From assembly GCF_025215155.1 (NCBI RefSeq), contig NZ_JALHAM010000116.1: DNA of 64,000 bases; one strand, given 5' to 3'. The notes beneath the pieces are model-generated. The model had not been told where the DNA came from and ran no database searches. It saw only the letters and a program-made list of their open reading frames with translations. Shown in pieces: positions 1 to 8,719 of the stretch (position 1 is the stretch's first letter; the number at the start of each line of letters is the position of its first letter). Made by a program: the position numbers and the translations under genes. This DNA is from Dryocola clanedunensis (GTDB taxonomy: Bacteria > Pseudomonadota > Gammaproteobacteria > Enterobacterales > Enterobacteriaceae).

Positions 1-532
1 TCATTGGCTCTTCGCGATTGCGTTCAATAATGGCGCGTGCAATGCGTTTACCGAACTTCTCTTCACCGAAGGTTTTAATTACCCAGGCGATATCGGCTTC
101 GTCGGCGGTCAACAACCACTGCGCAGCGGACTGGCCACGGGTGGGATCCATACGCATATCCAGCGGCCCATCGCGCATAAATGAGAAGCCGCGTTCAGCG
201 TCGTCAAGCTGCGGGGAGGACACACCAAGATCAAGCAGGATCCCGTCGATTTTACCGGTAAGCCCGCGCTCACTAACATATTGCGCAAGCTCAGAGAAAG
301 GTCCGTGAATGATGGAGAAACGAGGGTCATCAATGGCTTTGGCGGCAGCAATTGCCTGCGGATCGCGGTCAATAGCCAGCAGACGTCCTTCTGCTCCCAG
401 CTGGGAGAGAATCAGTCGTGAGTGGCCACCGCGACCAAACGTGCCATCAATGTAGATGCCATCGTGACGAATATTAAGGCCATTGACGGCCTCATCAAGC
501 AGCACCGTAGTATGTTTAAAATTTTCCATCAT
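1..532 (-). CDS. rsmH: 16S rRNA (cytosine1402-N4)-methyltransferase RsmH, 3' part cut by window edge
   Basis: Reads MMENFKHTTVLLDEAVNGLN from ATG at 532; about 177 codons are present and the rest lies beyond position 1. The N-terminal SAM-binding stretch IDGTFGRGGHSR, the following ILSQLG helix and the later LLDLGVSSPQLD motif are typical of RsmH (MraW), which N4-methylates C1402 of 16S rRNA in the P site. It starts 3 bp after the mraZ stop, as in the enterobacterial dcw operon, so the two genes are co-transcribed and probably translationally coupled. No frame damage is seen in the visible part. Confidence 0.96.
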   Translation of the reverse strand, partial: MMENFKHTTVLLDEAVNGLNIRHDGIYIDGTFGRGGHSRLILSQLGAEGRLLAIDRDPQAIAAAKAIDDPRFSIIHGPFSELAQYVSERGLTGKIDGILLDLGVSSPQLDDAERGFSFMRDGPLDMRMDPTRGQSAAQWLLTADEADIAWVIKTFGEEKFGKRIARAIIERNREEPM

Positions 533-535
533 TAC

Positions 536-994
536 TTATAGTGACAAGTCCTGCAGGCGGTCCGACAGCTCTGTCGTCGTAGCCTGCTCAGCGTCGATGT
601 CTTCCTTAACTTGTAGATGCCAGGTCGCTTCATCCCACAGTTCAAACTTATTGAACTGCCCGACCAGCATGACTTCTTTGGTCAGCCCGGCGTGCTGGCG
701 TAAAACAGGCGCCAACAGTAATCGCCCGGCACTATCCATCTGACATTCACTGGCATGCCCCAGTAACAGACGCTGAACGCGACGTTCTGCGGGGTTCATG
801 CTCGACAAACGGGCTAGCTTTTGTTCAATAATTTCCCATTCGGGAAGGGTATAGAGCAGCAGGCAGGGGTGATGGATGTCGATGGTACAAACCATCTGAC
901 CTTCAGAGGTATCGATCAGCTTTTCCCGGTAACGGGTAGGTACGGCGAGCCGCCCCTTGCTGTCGAGATTGACTAATGTTGCCCCACGGAACAT
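536..994 (-). CDS. mraZ: MraZ, transcriptional regulator of the dcw cluster
   Basis: 152 residues, the usual enterobacterial length, starting MFRGATLVNLDSKGRLAVPT. It has two AbrB-like SpoVT domains, each with a DxxGR signature (DSKGRL near residue 12 and DSAGRL near 90). The family forms ring-shaped oligomers that bind direct repeats upstream of mraZ and repress the division and cell-wall (dcw) operon. Repeats of that type are visible upstream at 1013-1047. It is the first gene of the operon and rsmH follows after 3 bp. Confidence 0.97.
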   Translation of the reverse strand: MFRGATLVNLDSKGRLAVPTRYREKLIDTSEGQMVCTIDIHHPCLLLYTLPEWEIIEQKLARLSSMNPAERRVQRLLLGHASECQMDSAGRLLLAPVLRQHAGLTKEVMLVGQFNKFELWDEATWHLQVKEDIDAEQATTTELSDRLQDLSL

Positions 995-1012
995 GCCAGC
1001 CTCACCCTAAAT

Positions 1013-1047
1013 TGACCCTTTCCACCACTTTACCCCACAAATTCCCA
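1013..1047 (-). promoter_or_regulatory. MraZ boxes upstream of mraZ
   Basis: Read on the minus strand, four five-base units recur with an exact 10-bp period: TGGGA, TGGGG, TGGTG and GGTCA (plus-strand positions 1043-1047, 1033-1037, 1023-1027, 1013-1017). This matches the known MraZ operator architecture of TGGGN repeats separated by 5 bp. The array lies between the predicted -10 box and the mraZ start, which suits autorepression of the dcw promoter. Confidence 0.85.
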
Positions 1048-1055
1048 CATAAAGG

Positions 1056-1085
1056 AGTTTACGGAGCGGAGGAAAAGCTTGTCAA
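1056..1085 (-). promoter_or_regulatory. Pmra promoter of the dcw cluster
   Basis: On the minus strand a perfect TTGACA (-35, positions 1085-1080) is followed after 18 bp by TAAACT (-10, 1061-1056). The layout resembles the E. coli Pmra promoter, and the MraZ boxes follow directly. Confidence 0.8.
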
Positions 1086-1523
1086 GCAAGCCTCGTCGCT
1101 GCGGGAAATAAATTTCCTCACCTAAGCGATTGAAAAATGGCTGGCGTGAAAAGCACTGCTATAGCGAGGCGGAAATTAACGTTATGAATATTTGAAAGAA
1201 AAGAGACGAATAAACACGTTGTTCGTTAAATCGACTGAAAACCTGATAACAAAAACACAAAGTACTCAGTTTGCGACGCGGTCGGTATTTTAAGGTATTT
1301 CCCTGCAGGATAACAGCGTCAGATGCAGGCGGAACGCAGCCCAGGGGCGGGCTCACAGCGGTAAGAGAAATTATTGTTTATTTATCCGACACTTTTTATC
1401 CATTGGTATGTAACAAAATAATACAGAGGGGCTATTTATTACTTTTTGGCATTACTTTCTTTACATAAATGCCGACAAAATTAATTACCTGAAATAATAA
1501 GGGAAATTACAGAAGAAAAGTCT
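1086..1523. other. Intergenic stretch between the mraZ promoter and the cra terminator
   Basis: About 440 bp with many A/T runs and no credible gene. Short open frames around 1159-1468 have no ribosome-binding site or recognisable protein. E. coli also has a long gap between cra and mraZ. I see no RNA gene or repeat here. Confidence 0.5.
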
Positions 1524-1553
1524 TAATTAAAAAAGGCAGCGGAAACTGCCTTC
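1524..1553 (-). terminator. Rho-independent terminator after cra
   Basis: On the minus strand, arms AAGGCAG and CTGCCTT with a six-base loop are followed by a T-run (plus-strand A-run at about 1528-1534). It lies a few bases downstream of the cra stop. Confidence 0.85.
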
Positions 1554-1565
1554 AAATTATTGGCA

Positions 1566-2570
1566 TCAGTGGCGGCTTAAACTTCCGCGGCGATACAGGT
1601 TACGCCGTATACGCGTCAGCCCTGCTTTCGGTTTACGAGGCTCGTCAAGGCTGGCAAGCACCAGCTCCAGCACACGTTCCGCAACATCGCGGTGGCGCTG
1701 GGCGACAGCCAGCACCGGGCATTGCAGGAAATCCAGCAGCTCGTGATCCCCGAAAGTCGCAATGGCCAGCTCTGAAGGTAAGCGCCCTTCGCGACGTAAG
1801 GTTACATCCATCACGCCCTGCAACAAGGCGAAGGAAGTGGTGAATAACGCCTGCGGCATCGGGTGCGTTTCCAGCCATTTTTCAAATAGCTGTGCCGCGG
1901 CTTCTCGCTCATAACTATTGGCGTACAAGAAATTGACTTCGCGGGGGTCATCTTTCCACGCTGTTCGGAATCCCTGCTCACGCAAGTAGCTAACAGAAAG
2001 CTCAGGCAGCGCCCCCAGATAAAGGATGGTGTCAGCAGGAAATTTACGCAGCTCTTCGGCCAGCATCTCAGCATCGTCCTGATCGGCCCCAACAACGCTG
2101 GTAAAATGTTCACGATCCAGCGCGCGATCCAGCGCAATGATTGGGAAAGGGTCGTTGGCCCAACGTTGATAAAACGGGTGCTCCGGAGGCAGAGAAGTTG
2201 AAACGATTATCGCATCAACCTGCCGTTGGAGGAGGTGCTCAATGCAGCGCATCTCGTTATCTGGCTGATCCTCAGAACATGCGATTAGCAGCTGGTAGCC
2301 GCGCTGACGCGCCTGACGCTCCAGATAATTAGCGATTCGGGTATAACTGGTGTTTTCCAGATCAGGTATAACGAGACCTATTGAGCGCGTGCGCCCCGCC
2401 CGTAAACCTGCCGCCACCGCATTGGGGTGGTAGTTATGTTCGCGTACAACTGCCATGACTTTCTCAACGGTCTTGTCACTGACACGATACTGCTTTGCTT
2501 TACCGTTGATGACGTAGCTCGCCGTGGTGCGAGATACTCCAGCCAGGCGCGCGATTTCATCCAATTTCAC
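1566..2570 (-). CDS. cra: Catabolite repressor/activator Cra (FruR)
   Basis: 334 residues, identical in length to E. coli Cra. It begins MKLDEIARLAGVSRTTASYV, the N-terminal LacI-type helix-turn-helix (residues 1-22), followed by the hinge and a periplasmic-binding-protein-like effector domain. Cra binds fructose-1-phosphate (or fructose-1,6-bisphosphate) and globally controls glycolysis and gluconeogenesis genes. It stands between ilvH and mraZ as in E. coli, as a single gene with its own terminator. Very highly conserved throughout. Confidence 0.97.
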   Translation of the reverse strand: MKLDEIARLAGVSRTTASYVINGKAKQYRVSDKTVEKVMAVVREHNYHPNAVAAGLRAGRTRSIGLVIPDLENTSYTRIANYLERQARQRGYQLLIACSEDQPDNEMRCIEHLLQRQVDAIIVSTSLPPEHPFYQRWANDPFPIIALDRALDREHFTSVVGADQDDAEMLAEELRKFPADTILYLGALPELSVSYLREQGFRTAWKDDPREVNFLYANSYEREAAAQLFEKWLETHPMPQALFTTSFALLQGVMDVTLRREGRLPSELAIATFGDHELLDFLQCPVLAVAQRHRDVAERVLELVLASLDEPRKPKAGLTRIRRNLYRRGSLSRH

Positions 2571-2692
2571 AGAAGCCCCTTAATCAATAAGTTTTCCATA
2601 ACCATACCCTGGTCATGGTTACAACATTTACATCTAAGCGCAGAATAATCACTCCAGCAACTGCTTTTGCGGCCAGTTGCTGAATGGATTAC

Positions 2693-2721
2693 AAAAAAAA
2701 GCCCGGTAGCGGTTACCGGGC
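2693..2721 (-). terminator. Terminator of the ilvIH operon
   Basis: Arms GCCCGGTA and TACCGGGC (2701-2708 and 2714-2721) form an 8-bp GC-rich stem. On the minus strand the stem is followed by eight T residues (2700-2693). It lies just downstream of ilvH. Confidence 0.9.
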
Positions 2722-2745
2722 GTGTGAATCGAGTCACATTCAGAG

Positions 2746-3237
2746 CTAGCGCATGATCTTATCGCCGCGGGAGACGCCGACGATACCCGAACGCGCAACC
2801 TCAACAATTTTCGCGACTTCACGGATGGTATTGAGGAAAGCATCTAGCTTATCGCTGGTGCCGGCAAGCTGAACCGTATAAAGCGTTGGCGTCACATCAA
2901 TGATTTGCCCACGGAAGATTTCCGCGCTGCGTTTCACCTCTTCACGCCCGTAGCCGCTGGCCTGGACTTTGACGAGCATGATTTCACGCTCGACATGTGC
3001 CCCCTGCCCCAGCTCGCTGACACGCAGGACATCGACCAGTTTGTGCAGTTGCTTTTCGATCTGCTCAAGCACTTTCTGATCGCCGACCGTCTGGATAGTC
3101 ATGCGAGATAACGTTGGATCGTCGGTAGGTGCTACGGTGAGGCTCTCGATGTTATAGCCACGCTGGGAGAACAGGCCGATAACGCGCGACAGCGCCCCGG
3201 ATTCGTTTTCCAGTAAGACAGACAGTATCCGGCGCAT
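2746..3237 (-). CDS. ilvH: Acetolactate synthase III small (regulatory) subunit
   Basis: 163 residues, same as E. coli IlvH. The N-terminal ACT domain (MRRILSVLLENESGALSRVI, with the GALSR segment that shapes the valine site) is followed by the C-terminal ALS regulatory domain. It activates the catalytic IlvI subunit and gives it valine feedback inhibition. The gene starts 1 bp after the ilvI stop, so the pair is translationally coupled. Cytoplasmic; first step of valine/leucine and isoleucine synthesis. Confidence 0.97.
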   Translation of the reverse strand: MRRILSVLLENESGALSRVIGLFSQRGYNIESLTVAPTDDPTLSRMTIQTVGDQKVLEQIEKQLHKLVDVLRVSELGQGAHVEREIMLVKVQASGYGREEVKRSAEIFRGQIIDVTPTLYTVQLAGTSDKLDAFLNTIREVAKIVEVARSGIVGVSRGDKIMR

Positions 3238-3238
3238 A

Positions 3239-4963
3239 TCAGGTTCTCTCCGTTTTGCTTAGCCACATTTCATCCATTCCCCCACCGCGAATCTGCATCG
3301 GGTAAACGTGCTCGGTTCCGTCCACCATGACATCCACAAACACCAGACGTTGGTTTTTAACAGCCTCGAGCGCCTCTGCCAGCTTACTTTCCAGCTCATC
3401 AGGCTGAGTAATGCTGATACCCACATGCCCATAAGCTTCGGCGATGCGCACGAAATCAGGCAGCGATTCCATATAGGACTGCGAGTGGCGACCTGAATAG
3501 ATCATGTCCTGCCACTGTTTCACCATTCCCAGGAAGCGGTTATTGAGATTCAGCACTAATACCGGCAGCCCGTACTGTAGCGCGGTGGACAGCTCCTGAA
3601 TGTTCATCTGGATGCTGCCATCTCCGGTGACGCAGACAACCGTTTCCTCCGGCAGGGCCATCTTCACGCCCAGCGCCGCCGGCAGGCCGAAGCCCATCGT
3701 GCCGAGGCCACCAGAGTTAATCCAGCGGCGGGGTTCGTCAAAGGTGTAGTAGAGCGCGGCAAACATCTGGTGCTGGCCAACATCTGAGGTAACGTACGCC
3801 TCACCGTTGGTCAGCTTATAGATCGTTTCGATAACGGCCTGTGGCTTAATTTTCTCGCTCTCGCGGTCAAACTCCAGACACTGTTTTGCACGCCAGTTTT
3901 CAATGTGCTGCCACCAGTCGCGGATCTCATCAGCGGATTGTGTTGTCTCTTCCTGAGCTAACAGTTCGAGCATCTGCTGCAGTACCTGACGGGCATCGCC
4001 GACGATAGGGATATCAGCCCCAACCGTTTTAGAAATCGACGTTGGGTCAATATCGATATGCAGCACGGTGGCATCCGGGCAGTATTTGGCCAGATTATTG
4101 GTTGTGCGGTCGTCAAAACGCACCCCCACACCGAATATCACATCGGAATTGTGCATCACCATATTGGCTTCATAGGTGCCATGCATGCCTAACATGCCCA
4201 TGGCCTGACGATGTGTGCCAGGAAATGCACCCAGCCCCATTAATGAGGAAACGACGGGAACGTTGAGCTTTTCCGCCAGCTCACGCAGCTCTGCATGGCA
4301 GGCAGAAGTAATGGCACCGCCGCCAACATACATGACGGGTTTTTTCGCCGTCAGCAACGTTTGCAAGGCACGTTTGATCTGGCCTTTATGTCCCTGAGTC
4401 GTCGGATTATAGGAGCGCATGCTCACCGTATCGGGGTAGCTGTACGGGAACTTATTTGCCGGACTCATAATATCTTTAGGCAGATCAACAACTACCGGGC
4501 CAGGACGACCACTTGCTGCCAGCCAGAACGCTTTCTTGATAACGGTAGGAATATCTTCTGCCTGCTTAACCAGGAAGCTGTGTTTTACCACCGGGCGAGA
4601 GATCCCCACCATGTCACATTCCTGGAAAGCGTCGTAACCAATAAGCGAGGTAGCAACCTGACCGGACAGGATGACTAAAGGAATGGAGTCCATATAAGCA
4701 GTGGCAATACCTGTTATTGCGTTTGTCGCACCAGGGCCTGAGGTGACCAGCACTACGCCGACTTCCCCTGTGGCACGGGCCAGGCCATCAGCCATATGCA
4801 CGGCCGCTTGCTCGTGGCGAACCAGCACATGCTCAATTCCACCAATGGTGTGGAGCGCGTCGTAAATGTCGAGTACCGCGCCTCCGGGATAGCCGAATAC
4901 ATGTTTAACGCCCTGATCGATAAGCGATCGGACGACCATCTCGGCTCCTGACAACATCTCCAT
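3239..4963 (-). CDS. ilvI: Acetolactate synthase III large (catalytic) subunit
   Basis: 574 residues (E. coli IlvI: 574). ThDP-dependent enzyme that condenses two pyruvates, or pyruvate plus 2-ketobutyrate. Visible features are the catalytic glutamate in VRHEQAAVHMA (Glu51), a central FAD/domain-2 region, and the C-terminal ThDP/Mg motif VTGDGSIQMN with NLNN about 25 residues on. The start follows GGAGGC at a good distance. First gene of ilvIH; E. coli and Salmonella control it by Lrp and leucine. Confidence 0.97.
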   Translation of the reverse strand: MEMLSGAEMVVRSLIDQGVKHVFGYPGGAVLDIYDALHTIGGIEHVLVRHEQAAVHMADGLARATGEVGVVLVTSGPGATNAITGIATAYMDSIPLVILSGQVATSLIGYDAFQECDMVGISRPVVKHSFLVKQAEDIPTVIKKAFWLAASGRPGPVVVDLPKDIMSPANKFPYSYPDTVSMRSYNPTTQGHKGQIKRALQTLLTAKKPVMYVGGGAITSACHAELRELAEKLNVPVVSSLMGLGAFPGTHRQAMGMLGMHGTYEANMVMHNSDVIFGVGVRFDDRTTNNLAKYCPDATVLHIDIDPTSISKTVGADIPIVGDARQVLQQMLELLAQEETTQSADEIRDWWQHIENWRAKQCLEFDRESEKIKPQAVIETIYKLTNGEAYVTSDVGQHQMFAALYYTFDEPRRWINSGGLGTMGFGLPAALGVKMALPEETVVCVTGDGSIQMNIQELSTALQYGLPVLVLNLNNRFLGMVKQWQDMIYSGRHSQSYMESLPDFVRIAEAYGHVGISITQPDELESKLAEALEAVKNQRLVFVDVMVDGTEHVYPMQIRGGGMDEMWLSKTERT

Positions 4964-5316
4964 GGTTTGCCTCCAGGCTCACATTTTGACCGGGAGTAGA
5001 AATTATCTCCACCCGGTCGATGAGGCAGGTTCTTGGGCCTGCCTGATTTTCATTTCTTGGAATGGTACCTAACATAACCGTTGAAAATCAGGCACGCAAT
5101 CACCCGGCAAAAGCCCGCCAGCTGCCACTTTTCACTTATTTGCTACAAAATATCGTGCAGGCAGCGTTTAGCCCTGAACAGAAAGGAATATGATGATTGA
5201 TTATGTTATGAAATGGCCAAATGGCAGGAGATAACTCATTCTTACGGTTGGGAATGTTGATGCTCTGTCCGTTCACTCGTCATGGCAGCATAAAATGCCA
5301 GACTACACTAAATAAA
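4964..5316. promoter_or_regulatory. ilvIH upstream region with nested inverted repeats
   Basis: No gene is seen. Three inverted repeats stand in series before ilvI: 4988-4994/5012-5018 (GACCGGG/CCCGGTC), 5023-5029/5038-5044 (AGGCAGG/CCTGCCT) and 5041-5052/5082-5093 (a perfect 12-bp repeat, GCCTGATTTTCA). The last two share four bases, so in RNA they would exclude each other. The region must hold the ilvIH promoter; in E. coli and Salmonella Lrp binds here. A weak minus-strand promoter (TTGCGT, 17 bp, TATGTT) can be read near 5070-5100. Confidence 0.5.
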
Positions 5317-5348
5317 GAGAAAAACCGGATAGCCTCGCTAACCGGTTT
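5317..5348 (-). terminator. Terminator after leuO
   Basis: Arms of 12 bp with one mismatch (5322-5333 and 5337-5348) are followed on the minus strand by TTTTTCTC. It lies about 20 bp beyond the leuO stop. Confidence 0.8.
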
Positions 5349-5369
5349 CGTTGATTTTTCCGCTGGCGG

Positions 5370-6314
5370 TTATTTTCCGCAAATAGATGTCAGTAATTCA
5401 GCCATCCACTGATGTCCCTTATCTCTGCCTGCGGCTTCATGCCATGAGAGATAACAGGTTCGCGTATTTTCTTCGAGTGGCAGTGGGAATATTTTCAGAT
5501 TCAGACTTTCAGAAAACTCCTCGGCTAACCAGCGAGGTGCAATTGCCACAAACTGCGTCTGGGAAACAACATTTAACACGCTAGTCATTGCCATACCCTG
5601 ATATGAAATACAGGACTGGGTTTGTGGATTTTGATACCAGAGCGCGCTAAAAGAGGCAAAGCGATCGAGGGAAACGACGGCATGCTGCTCGTTATAAACA
5701 TCAGCTTCTGTTAATGGCGCTAACAATCGTGGATGTTTCTTACTTGCCACCAGCACCATCTCATCTTTAAATAACGGTACGCAGGTAAATTCTGGACGAC
5801 GAAACTCATCGTAACTGATAACGAACTCCGTCTCCTGATAACGTAACTGGTGTTCAATATCTTTGTTTAAGCAAGACTTAAATAATAGCTGTATGTTTGG
5901 CGCGAAATTACGGACGTTATTAAAAATAACTGACGTTAGCAGGCTGTCCAGCGGGCTGCTGACGCAGAGATGAAAAATCCTGTCGCTATCAGAAGGTTCA
6001 AACTCTGTACCTGGCAATTCATTCTGTACAAGCTGAAGTGCCTGCCGTATTGAGCCAAACAGCTGAAACGCACGGGCTGTGGGCTGAATACCGCGACCAT
6101 ATCGAACGAACAGTTCATCATTAAACATGATTTTTAAGCGGGAGACTGCATTGCTGACCGCAGGTTGCGACATGCCAAGAAGCTGAGCGGCTTTGGTAAT
6201 GTTTTGCACCTGCATGACTGCGTCAAATACTGTTAATAAATTTAGATCTACCGTGCGTAGCTGAGGTTTAGCATTGTCAACCGCCTGCGGTAAATCCAGG
6301 TTGTTATCTGACAT
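5370..6314 (-). CDS. leuO: LysR-family global regulator LeuO
   Basis: 314 residues, the E. coli LeuO length. An N-terminal LysR winged helix-turn-helix (LNLLTVFDAVMQVQNITKAA, then MSQPAVSNAVSRL around residues 24-65) is followed by a LysR substrate-binding domain. The C-terminus SWHEAAGRDKGHQWM is typical of LeuO. LeuO antagonises H-NS silencing and acts on many loci. Its position between ilvIH and leuABCD, divergent from leuL, matches E. coli and Salmonella, where a promoter-relay through this interval has been described. The first 20 residues diverge most from E. coli. Confidence 0.95.
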   Translation of the reverse strand: MSDNNLDLPQAVDNAKPQLRTVDLNLLTVFDAVMQVQNITKAAQLLGMSQPAVSNAVSRLKIMFNDELFVRYGRGIQPTARAFQLFGSIRQALQLVQNELPGTEFEPSDSDRIFHLCVSSPLDSLLTSVIFNNVRNFAPNIQLLFKSCLNKDIEHQLRYQETEFVISYDEFRRPEFTCVPLFKDEMVLVASKKHPRLLAPLTEADVYNEQHAVVSLDRFASFSALWYQNPQTQSCISYQGMAMTSVLNVVSQTQFVAIAPRWLAEEFSESLNLKIFPLPLEENTRTCYLSWHEAAGRDKGHQWMAELLTSICGK

Positions 6315-6910
6315 AAATACTCCATTTGACAGGAAAGTTCCCTCTTTACAGACATAACTGTATGTAATTCCATTTTTAGCTTTCGGACAAATATGCTGAC
6401 AGCAAAACCTGACATGTCTTGTCAGATTAATTAAAAAACAGAGGCGTTAATTAATCGAACGGCCATATCAGGAATTATAAGCACAACAAATATCTCACTT
6501 TGACCGGAGCAACTTGTGCATTCATCAACCTATCTTACGAATCTGAAGAATCTCACCATAAAAGAGGACGACACACAATAATTGATATGGTGAATAATAT
6601 GTTAAGCACCAATAAAACGTCGCCGATAAGTCATCAGCATGTTTGGAGAAAAGAGATTAAAAATCTTTCAAAAACGGTGCGAAATATATAAATATTTTAT
6701 TAGTTCACGCAAATCAAAAGGATAGGTTATGGATAAAAGTGCGCCTTTTTACAAACCTATATCATGAAATGTCATTATGTAACATTCTAAGCGCGTTGCG
6801 AACCACAGGCATCTTTACGATATTTTCAGATAATGTCCTTTTTTAGCATGATTCGCTTATTACGCGAGACTGCAGCGCACTTGCAAATTCTTCAAGTTGC
6901 TTGCGAAAGG
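6315..6910. other. AT-rich leuO-leuL intergenic region
   Basis: About 600 bp, markedly AT-rich with many A/T tracts, holding the divergent leuO promoter. In E. coli and Salmonella this interval contains AT-rich elements bound by H-NS and LeuO. A 63-codon open frame at 6500-6691 has no clear ribosome-binding site or family and is probably fortuitous. I see no RNA gene. Confidence 0.5.
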
Positions 6911-6939
6911 TTGACACCGCAAAGCAGATCAAGTACCAA
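6911..6939 (+). promoter_or_regulatory. Probable leuLABCD promoter
   Basis: A perfect -35 TTGACA at 6911-6916 is followed after 17 bp by a weak -10 TACCAA (6934-6939). It lies about 35 bp before the leader-peptide start, which suits an attenuated operon. Confidence 0.6.
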
Positions 6940-6973
6940 TGAATACAACACAAAATCAATTGAGGCTTGAAAC

Positions 6974-7057
6974 ATGATTCGCAGCATCCGCCTACTAGTT
7001 CTACTACTAAACGCATCTTACTTGCGCGGTAGACTGGTGGGCGACATCAAGCGTTGA
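6974..7057 (+). CDS. leuL: leu operon leader peptide
   Basis: 27 codons: MIRSIRLLVLLLNASYLRGR and seven more residues (E. coli LeuL has 28). The control codons are CTA CTA GTT CTA CTA CTA, five rare leucine CTA codons. When leucyl-tRNA is scarce the ribosome stalls there and the downstream terminator does not form. The stop at 7055-7057 lies about 20 bp before the attenuator stem. Position, codon bias and conserved LLNAS-LRGR pattern make the call secure although the frame is very short. Confidence 0.95.
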   Translation: MIRSIRLLVLLLNASYLRGRLVGDIKR

Positions 7058-7074
7058 TTCAAGCCATCAGACTG

Positions 7075-7106
7075 AAAAAACCCGCGCCGCTGCGCGGGTT
7101 TTTTTA
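7075..7106 (+). terminator. leu operon attenuator
   Basis: CCCGCGC and GCGCGGG arms around a CGCT loop (7081-7098) are followed by seven T residues. It lies between leuL and leuA and is the terminator arm of leucine attenuation. Confidence 0.95.
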
Positions 7107-7149
7107 TGCTCGCAGTAACGGCCCACAGGACAATAAAAAGGACCACAAC

Positions 7150-8718
7150 ATGAGCCAACAAGTCATTATTTTCGATACAACTTTGCGTGATGGTGAGCAA
7201 GCGCTGCAGGCAAGCCTGAGCGTAAAAGAAAAGCTGCAAATTGCGATGGCGCTGGAGCGTATGGGCGTTGACGTGATGGAAGTTGGCTTCCCGGTCTCCT
7301 CCCCTGGCGATTTCGAATCCGTGCAGACGATTGCCAGCAACATCAAAAACAGCCGTGTCTGTGGTCTGGCCCGCTGCGTAGAGAAAGATATTGATGTCGC
7401 CGCAGAATGTCTGAAAGTTGCCGAAGCCTTCCGAATCCATACGTTTATCGCTACCTCGCCGATGCACATCGCCACCAAGCTGCGCAGCACGCTGGATGAA
7501 GTCATCGAACGCTCAATTTACATGGTCAAGCGCGCCCGTAACTATACCGATGATGTCGAATTCTCATGTGAAGATGCGGGCCGTACTCCCATCGCCGATT
7601 TAGCTCGCGTTGTAGAAGCCGCCATTAATGCAGGCGCCACCACCATCAATATTCCGGACACCGTCGGCTACACCATGCCGTTTGAGTTCGCCAACATCAT
7701 CAGCGGCCTGTATGAGCGCGTGCCAAACATCGATAAAGCCATTATCTCTGTCCATACCCACGACGATCTGGGGCTGGCCGTAGGCAACGCCATGGCCGCC
7801 GTGCATGCGGGTGCGCGTCAGGTTGAAGGCGCGATGAACGGCATCGGTGAACGTGCGGGTAACTGCTCGCTGGAAGAGGTGATCATGGCGATTAAAGTGC
7901 GCAAAGACATCATGAACCTGCACACCAACATCAATCACCATGAAATCTGGCGTACCAGCCAGATGGTCAGCCAGATATGCAACATGCCGGTTCCGGCAAA
8001 CAAAGCGATTGTCGGCACCGGCGCATTCGCCCACTCCTCCGGTATTCACCAGGACGGCGTGCTGAAAAACCGTGAAAACTACGAAATCATGACCCCGGAA
8101 TCCATCGGTCTGAATCAGGTACAGCTGAACCTGACCTCCCGCTCCGGCCGCGCAGCGGTCAAACACCGCATGGACGAAATGGGCTACAAAGAAACCGACT
8201 ACAACATGGACTCCCTGTACGACGCCTTCCTGAAGCTGGCCGACAAAAAAGGCCAGGTCTTTGATTACGATCTGGAAGCGCTGGCGTTCATCGGCAAACA
8301 GCAGGAAGAGCCAGAGCATTTCAGCCTGGAATACTTCAACGTGCAGTCCGGCTCGAGCGTCATCTCCACCGCTTCCGTGCAGCTGAACTGTGGTGAAGAG
8401 AAGCACTCCGAAGCCGCAACCGGCAACGGCCCGGTGGATGCCGTCTACCAGGCGATTAACCGCATCACCCACTACGACGTTGAACTGGTGAAATACCAGC
8501 TGTCGGCAAAAGGCCAGGGCAAAAACGCGCTGGGTCAGGTCGATATCGTAGTGACCTATAAAGGCCGCCGCTTCCACGGCGTGGGCCTGGCGACGGATAT
8601 CGTTGAGTCCTCAGCAAAAGCGATGATCAACGTGCTGAACAACATCTGGCGCGCAGGCGAAGTCGAAAAAGAATTGCAACGCAAAGCCAATAATAAAGAA
8701 ACTCAGGAAACCGTGTGA
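7150..8718 (+). CDS. leuA: 2-isopropylmalate synthase
   Basis: 522 residues from ATG 7150 (MSQQVIIFDTTLRDGEQALQ); the longer open frame from 7054 runs through the attenuator and is not the start. It condenses acetyl-CoA with 2-ketoisovalerate, the committed step to leucine. The N-terminal DRE-TIM barrel has FDTTLRDGEQ (metal ligand Asp, catalytic Arg) and the HTHDDLG metal-binding histidines. The C-terminal leucine-binding allosteric domain fills about residues 390-522. leuB follows after 1 bp. Confidence 0.97.
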   Translation: MSQQVIIFDTTLRDGEQALQASLSVKEKLQIAMALERMGVDVMEVGFPVSSPGDFESVQTIASNIKNSRVCGLARCVEKDIDVAAECLKVAEAFRIHTFIATSPMHIATKLRSTLDEVIERSIYMVKRARNYTDDVEFSCEDAGRTPIADLARVVEAAINAGATTINIPDTVGYTMPFEFANIISGLYERVPNIDKAIISVHTHDDLGLAVGNAMAAVHAGARQVEGAMNGIGERAGNCSLEEVIMAIKVRKDIMNLHTNINHHEIWRTSQMVSQICNMPVPANKAIVGTGAFAHSSGIHQDGVLKNRENYEIMTPESIGLNQVQLNLTSRSGRAAVKHRMDEMGYKETDYNMDSLYDAFLKLADKKGQVFDYDLEALAFIGKQQEEPEHFSLEYFNVQSGSSVISTASVQLNCGEEKHSEAATGNGPVDAVYQAINRITHYDVELVKYQLSAKGQGKNALGQVDIVVTYKGRRFHGVGLATDIVESSAKAMINVLNNIWRAGEVEKELQRKANNKETQETV

Positions 8719-8719
8719 C

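Noticed and set aside
1159..1468. Short overlapping frames on both strands between mraZ and cra
   Set aside because: Under 70 codons, no ribosome-binding sites and no family resemblance.
6500..6691. 63-codon open frame between leuO and leuL
   Set aside because: No recognisable family, no clear ribosome-binding site, and it lies in an AT-rich regulatory region. It is probably chance.
7600..8577. 325-codon frame antisense to leuA
   Set aside because: It mirrors a secure, full-length leuA; the composition (His/Val/Phe-rich) is typical of antisense frames in GC-rich genes.
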